Source: Planctomycetaceae bacterium (lineage in GTDB: Bacteria > Planctomycetota > Planctomycetia > Pirellulales > UBA1268). Taken from it: DNA of 37,430 bases. The translations under genes and the position numbers were made by a program. The stretch's first letter is position 1. The number at the start of each line of letters is the position of its first letter. The DNA lies in NCBI GenBank assembly GCA_011523305.1, contig WTHB01000180.1, forward strand, positions 1 through 37,430, read 5' to 3'. The notes below the pieces were generated by a model. The model searched no databases. It saw only the letters and a program-made list of their open reading frames with translations, and was not told the DNA's origin. Shown one piece after another: positions 33,809 through 37,430 of the stretch.

Positions 33809-34162
33809 CTATTTCTTCTTGGGGTTAAACATTTCCAGCATTCGGTGGGTCACAACGAACCCGCCGGCAACGTTGATCATTGCCAGCAAAACCGCCAGCA
33901 GCCCGAACAGGGTGCCGAAGCCGGTGGTCAGACTGCCGGCCACCACGAGGGCACCCACAACGGTGATGCCGGAGATGGCGTTGGACCCACTGGTGAGCGG
34001 GGTGTGCAGCCGCTGTGGCACCTTGGTGATCACCTCAAAGCCAACCCACATTGCCAGCAGAAAGACCGTGAGCAGGCGGATAAATGTTGATGCGGGATCC
34101 TCGCCCGTGGTTTCGGTTGCCCCAAGCAGGGGCAGGGCGTGCAGCAGAACGTCGATGGTCAT
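33809..34162 (-). CDS. pntAB: NAD(P) transhydrogenase alpha subunit, membrane part
   Basis: 117 residues with three or four membrane helices (FIRLLTVFLLAMWVGFEVI, ISGITVVGALVVAG, FGTLFGLLAVLLAMINVAGGF). The motif VITKVPQRLHTPLTSGSNAISGI is the conserved loop of the PntAB/alpha-membrane domain. It ends in a Lys-rich tail (FNPKKK). In E. coli this segment is fused to PntA; here it is a separate gene, as in Rhodospirillum-type enzymes. A start codon at 34162 gives a 25-residue N-terminal extension ahead of the first helix. Confidence 0.95.
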   Translation of the reverse strand: MTIDVLLHALPLLGATETTGEDPASTFIRLLTVFLLAMWVGFEVITKVPQRLHTPLTSGSNAISGITVVGALVVAGSLTTGFGTLFGLLAVLLAMINVAGGFVVTHRMLEMFNPKKK

Positions 34163-34266
34163 GCGAGATCCTGGAGTGACGGAGGAGCAGTGAGGTCGAG
34201 AACGGGATGTGAGTCGTGGGCCGGGGGATTCAGCAATGGGGCAGGAGCCCCTGGGCGAGCGGTCGG

Positions 34267-35502
34267 TCAGGCGGGCGGCGAGGCCGCAGGAGGAGTCGGC
34301 TCCGCTGCGGACGCGGCTTCCGCGGGGGTGTCAGCGACTGCGTTTGATGCCCGGGGAGGTAGGCCCGCCAGGTCACGCACTCGACTGTGGACTAGCTCGC
34401 CCCCTTGGGTCACCAGGGTTTCGCGATAGATTTCGTCGTCGCTGGTGCCCTCCGGGAATCCGCAGCTGATCAGGTGCTGCAGGAAGGTGGTAACGTTGCG
34501 GGCATAGAGTTGGCTGGTGTGGGTCGCCACCTCGGCCGGCAGATTGGTGGGGCCCAGAATCGTGACCCCGTTGACGGTGCAGGTTTCGCCCGGCGTGGTC
34601 GCCTCGCAGTTGCCGCCCCGCTCGGCAGCCAGGTCGACGATGACGCTGCCCGGCTGCATGCCGGCGACCATTTCATGGGTGATCAGGGTCGGCGCTGGCT
34701 TGCCGGGAATGAGGGCGGTGGTCACCACCAGGTCGCACTCGGCAAGCACCTTTCCGAGCAGCTCTCGCTGCTTCTGATAAAACTCCTCCGACATCGCCTT
34801 GGCGTAGCCCCCCGTGGTCTCGCTGGTGCCGGTTTCTAGGGGAAGTTCGACAAACTTCGCACCGAGACTTTCGACCTGCTCTTTGACTGCCGGGCGAACA
34901 TCGTAGGCCAGGACCTGGCCACCAAGTCGCTTGGCGGTGGCAATGGCCTGGAGGCCTGCGACGCCCGCTCCGAGGATCAGAATTTTGGCGGGACGAATGG
35001 TGCCGGCGGCAGTTGTCATCATCGGAATAATCTTCTGAAGCGCCGTCGCGCCCAGCAGGACGGCGCGATAGCCGGCAATGTTGGCTTGGCTGGAGAGCAC
35101 GTCCATGCTCTGGGCCCGGGTGATGCGGGGAACGAGTTCAAGGGCAAACACGGTGGCCCCGGTGGCGGCGAGCTCGTGGCAGGTCTGCCAACTGCCGAGG
35201 GGGTCGGCCATGCCGATCAGGGTGGTAGCCGGGCCTAGCCGAGCCTGGTCGGTAGCCCACTGGTCTGCACAGGCGCCGGCAATTCGCACAGCCACAACGC
35301 AGTCGGCCTGAAAAGCATCGTCCCGGCTGACGAGCTGGGCCCCGCCGGCCTCGTAGTCAGCGTCCGCGAATCCGGCTGCCGCGCCAGCCTCTCGTTCAAC
35401 GAGCACCGTGTGGCCAGCTTTGACGAGGGGGGCAATGCCCGCTGGCACCAAGGCCACGCGACGTTCACCGGGAACCAATTCTTTGACGACCGCGATCTTC
35501 AT
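34267..35502 (-). CDS. pntAA: NAD(P) transhydrogenase alpha subunit, NAD-binding part
   Basis: 411 residues. The AlaDH/PNT N-terminal domain begins MKIAVVKELVPGERRVALVPAGI and the NAD(H)-binding domain carries ILILGAGVAGLQAIATAKRLGGQVLAYDVRP. Further signatures: TTALIPGKPAPTLIT and VIVDLAAERGGNCE. This is soluble domain I of the proton-pumping transhydrogenase. The protein ends in an Ala/Pro-rich tail (about 35 residues) that is longer than in most PntAA proteins and may be a flexible linker. The start at 35502 is the first codon of the conserved N-terminus; the upstream frame to 35679 is not conserved-looking. Confidence 0.96.
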   Translation of the reverse strand: MKIAVVKELVPGERRVALVPAGIAPLVKAGHTVLVEREAGAAAGFADADYEAGGAQLVSRDDAFQADCVVAVRIAGACADQWATDQARLGPATTLIGMADPLGSWQTCHELAATGATVFALELVPRITRAQSMDVLSSQANIAGYRAVLLGATALQKIIPMMTTAAGTIRPAKILILGAGVAGLQAIATAKRLGGQVLAYDVRPAVKEQVESLGAKFVELPLETGTSETTGGYAKAMSEEFYQKQRELLGKVLAECDLVVTTALIPGKPAPTLITHEMVAGMQPGSVIVDLAAERGGNCEATTPGETCTVNGVTILGPTNLPAEVATHTSQLYARNVTTFLQHLISCGFPEGTSDDEIYRETLVTQGGELVHSRVRDLAGLPPRASNAVADTPAEAASAAEPTPPAASPPA

Positions 35503-35663
35503 TCCGCTACTTTCCGCTGAACGATGGAGGGTGGAAGGGAACGTGATGAGGCGGCGGTACCAGCCCACGTGATGGCCCTTCGCTGCCGCTGGCAGATTGT
35601 GGCGTCTCGACGGGAAACAGGCAAATAGTCGCGGTTCAGCCGGGAAGCACGGAGGCCGCTTGA

Positions 35664-35704
35664 GGGAGCGGCGAGGCATTGGTATCCTTCGGGACTCCCG
35701 CCGC
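35664..35704 (+). promoter_or_regulatory. Possible structured rplM leader RNA with alternative stems
   Basis: GGGAG (35664-35668) can pair with CTCCC (35695-35699), or GCGGCG (35668-35673) with CGCCGC (35699-35704); the two share bases and so exclude each other. A TCC-TTCG-GGA tetraloop stem lies inside. This resembles a ribosomal-protein leader, but no known motif is recognised. Confidence 0.3.
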
Positions 35705-35742
35705 AGGGAAGTAGACTAGCCGGAAATCCGCGGAGCGAATGG

Positions 35743-35756
35743 TGGCTGTACAGCCA
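35743..35756. promoter_or_regulatory. 14-base palindrome upstream of rplM
   Basis: TGGCTGT/ACAGCCA is a perfect palindrome 54 bases before the rplM start. It could be a dimeric regulator's operator or a loop-less stem extension. The regulator is not known. Confidence 0.4.
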
Positions 35757-35809
35757 ACCAACCCACAACTTGAGTGGTCTTTCGGACAAGCGACGAATTG
35801 AGTGACAGA

Positions 35810-36262
35810 ATGACAAAAACATACATGGCCAAGCCGGGTGAAGTAGAGCAGCGTTGGTGGCTGGTCGATGCCGCAGGCAAACGCGTCGGTCGCCTTGCAA
35901 GCGATCTGGCGATGATATTGATGGGCAAACACCGTCCAACCTACACGCCCCACATTGATACCGGTGACTACGTGGTGGTGATCAACGCTGAAAAAGTCGA
36001 GTTTGGTGGGAAGAAGTGGGAGCAGAAGGAGTACCGCTGGTACACCGGCTACACGGGCCTGAAAACCGAAACTGCTGAGAGCCGGCGGGAACGCCGCCCG
36101 GAACTTATTCTGGAAGAGGCTGTCCGACGGATGCTGCCGAAAACCAAGCTTGGCCGAGTCATGCTCAGCAAATTGAAGGTGTATGCAGGCACGGAGCATC
36201 CCCATCTGGCACAGCAACCCGAGCCCAGAGATGCTGGCACCCGCTCAACAGTTGGCGTTTGA
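35810..36262 (+). CDS. rplM: 50S ribosomal protein L13
   Basis: 150 residues, close to the standard 142. It carries the typical [70 protein letters not shown], then [32 protein letters not shown]13 is an early-binding protein of the large subunit. The start [10 protein letters not shown] at 35810 is preferred; the frame extends to 35774 but without conserved residues. The C-terminal tail after QQPEPRDAG is not conserved. It is followed by rpsI in the usual order. Confidence 0.97.
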   Translation: MTKTYMAKPGEVEQRWWLVDAAGKRVGRLASDLAMILMGKHRPTYTPHIDTGDYVVVINAEKVEFGGKKWEQKEYRWYTGYTGLKTETAESRRERRPELILEEAVRRMLPKTKLGRVMLSKLKVYAGTEHPHLAQQPEPRDAGTRSTVGV

Positions 36263-36353
36263 CGCCCCCGTTTGTGGCGGTTCTTTCGAGAGAAAAATTC
36301 ACCAAGAGACATTGATCCCCTGCACTTCTTCGTTGCTCATGGAGCCTGACCGA

Positions 36354-36878
36354 ATGTCGAACGATTCCACGCCTGAACCTGCTGCTACTCCGGCCCCTGT
36401 TTCCCCCTCCGCAGAAACACCTGTCGCCGTCGCTGCTCCGGCGCCCCCTCCGGCTCCGGCCGCCACCCCCGCGAAGAAGCGTATCGATCTGGCCGGCAAT
36501 GTGATTGCCACGGGACGTCGCAAAACCGCGGTTGCCCGGGTCCGGCTGCGTGCTGGCACGGGAGTAGTGACTGTCAATCAGAAGCCGTTGGAAGTCTATT
36601 TCCCCACGGTGAAGGATCGGGAACTCGTGGCCGGGGCCCTCGGTCATGTCGACCGGCAGCAGTCGGTTGATGTTGATATCACGGTCAGTGGCGGTGGTCC
36701 GACCGGGCAGGCCGGTGCCTGCCGGCTGGGCATTGCCCGGGCGTTGAAAGACTTCGATGCCGAGTTGGCCGAACCGCTGCGACAGGGTGGCTTTCTCACC
36801 CGTGATGGTCGCATGAAAGAGCGGAAGAAGTACGGCCTCCGCGGCGCCCGACGGGGTACGCAGTTCTCCAAGCGTTAA
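36354..36878 (+). CDS. rpsI: 30S ribosomal protein S9 with Ala/Pro-rich N-terminal extension
   Basis: 174 residues, against about 130 for most bacterial S9. The conserved core starts near residue 48 (IATGRRKTAVARVRLRAGTG) and ends with the standard DGRMKERKKYGLRGARRGTQFSKR, whose basic tail reaches the decoding centre. The first ~45 residues are Ala/Pro/Ser-rich and look disordered. The start is ATG at 36354 with GGAG nine bases upstream; ATG at 36339 has no site. It is 91 bases after rplM and in the same direction, as in the conserved L13-S9 operon. Confidence 0.96.
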   Translation: MSNDSTPEPAATPAPVSPSAETPVAVAAPAPPPAPAATPAKKRIDLAGNVIATGRRKTAVARVRLRAGTGVVTVNQKPLEVYFPTVKDRELVAGALGHVDRQQSVDVDITVSGGGPTGQAGACRLGIARALKDFDAELAEPLRQGGFLTRDGRMKERKKYGLRGARRGTQFSKR

Positions 36879-37086
36879 AACCGCTTCAAGCAGGGAAAAG
36901 CTCGCAACCGCTCCGTCCCCTCGAGACGAGTGTCGCTGTTCGGTTTTCTTATGTGCCGAGCCGAAGCAATACTTGGGGAGTTGTCTGCCCGCAGCACTGT
37001 TCGGTCACGCCGCCGAACCGGGGAGACGTCTGAGCGACCAGGCTCGGATTCCTGGTCTTTTCGACCCCCCCTGGGGACTTCTGAAC

Positions 37087-37430
37087 ATGAAGTGGTTCAT
37101 CGTGCGAGTTGCTCTGCTGGCCACGTGCGCCAGCTTTCTTGCGTCCTCGAGTGTTGCCGCTGAGTCCGTCGCGGAGCGACAACTCCCGCAGGATGTCCTC
37201 GAGGCGGAGGCCGCGGGGCTCGTTGAGATCAAATACATTCCAAACGATTCCCGCTCGGCCCAGATTGTGGTGGCCAACCGCACTGCCAAACCGCTGACCT
37301 TGCGGCTGCCCGAGGCATTTGCTGGCGTTCCTGTTTTGGCCCAGTTCGGCGGTGGTGGCATCGGTGGTGGTGGTGGTGGTGTCGGTTTTGGTGGCGGTGG
37401 CATCGGTGGCGGTGGCATGGGCGGTGGTGG
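37087..37430 (+). CDS. Secreted protein with glycine-rich region (cut by window edge)
   Basis: An ATG at 37087 opens a frame that runs to the window end (114 codons seen). The first ~25 residues, MKWFIVRVALLATCASFLASSSVAAES, are a clear Sec signal peptide. Residues 35-75 hold a short conserved-looking domain (VEIKYIPNDSRSAQIVVANRT) followed by a glycine-rich stretch with GGGGIGGGG-type repeats starting near residue 88. The domain is not recognised, although similar signal peptide plus Gly-rich secreted proteins are frequent in planctomycetes. It lies 208 bases past rpsI with no obvious terminator between, so the 3' context is unclear. Confidence 0.7.
   Translation, partial: MKWFIVRVALLATCASFLASSSVAAESVAERQLPQDVLEAEAAGLVEIKYIPNDSRSAQIVVANRTAKPLTLRLPEAFAGVPVLAQFGGGGIGGGGGGVGFGGGGIGGGGMGGG

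Larger units (their letters stand above)
35503..35809. promoter_or_regulatory. Divergent leader region between pntAA and rplM
   Basis: 307 bases with no supported gene. It must hold promoters in both directions, but no clear -35/-10 pair was found. It does hold an extended inverted repeat with alternative pairings (35664-35704) and a 14-base perfect palindrome (35743-35756) ahead of rplM. Confidence 0.5.

Noticed and set aside
35743-35756. LexA box reading of the rplM palindrome
   Set aside because: The core CTGTACAG lacks the 8-base spacer of the CTGT-N8-ACAG LexA site.
1-37430. tRNA, rRNA, CRISPR, transposon or prophage signatures
   Set aside because: Reading of the intergenic gaps found no cloverleaf, direct-repeat array, transposase motif or attachment-like duplication.

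Overview
The window looks like a chromosomal piece of a planctomycete, probably of the Pirellulales type. The reasoning is as follows: high GC; a DUF1592-type 'planctomycete cytochrome' beside a Tat-exported DUF1552 protein and a secreted sulfatase; genes for the bacterial formyltransferase/hydrolase (Fhc) complex of tetrahydromethanopterin-linked C1 transfer; Kdo/LPS-export genes; and a cysteine-rich lipoprotein. Genus-level placement is inference. No tRNA, rRNA, CRISPR array, transposase, integrase or phage gene was seen, and nothing looks recently acquired.

Layout. Positions 1-451 hold the 5' part of fhcC (minus strand, cut by the window edge). Positions 555-2098 hold three tandem small heat-shock protein genes (minus) read from a near-perfect sigma-54 promoter at 2239-2254. 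The shared control region 2099-2589 also carries a divergent sigma-70 promoter and an inverted repeat for a hotdog dehydratase - acyl carrier protein - hotdog dehydratase - ketoacyl synthase cluster (2590-5773). Next come a Cys-rich lipoprotein, a sodium:solute symporter with a small membrane partner, a YbaN-like membrane protein, and a class II aldolase. A kdsD-kdsC-LptC/LptA-like block (10351-15100) makes Kdo and probably helps move lipopolysaccharide. An odd alpha/beta hydrolase, hpt and a glycosyltransferase follow.

From 17680 to 28752 nearly everything is on the minus strand: fhcB-fhcA, the DUF1552/DUF1592/sulfatase degradation module, a membrane PIN-TRAM protein, and dgt preceded by a HIT-family hydrolase (to 29294). 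The plus strand then carries scpA, an RNase Z-like metallohydrolase and hemW. The three-gene proton-translocating transhydrogenase operon (pntAA-pntAB-pntB, minus) is divergent from rplM-rpsI. The window ends inside a secreted glycine-rich protein.

Most notable points: the sigma-54-driven triple Hsp20 operon; the long ACP flanked by two dehydratases; a ~1,024-residue protein joining LptC-like and OstA/LptA-like regions directly behind kdsC; fhcC lying some 17 kb from fhcBA; an alpha/beta hydrolase with Asp at the nucleophile position and no His at the usual triad site; and a structured leader before rplM. All family assignments were made by reading motifs, with no database search.
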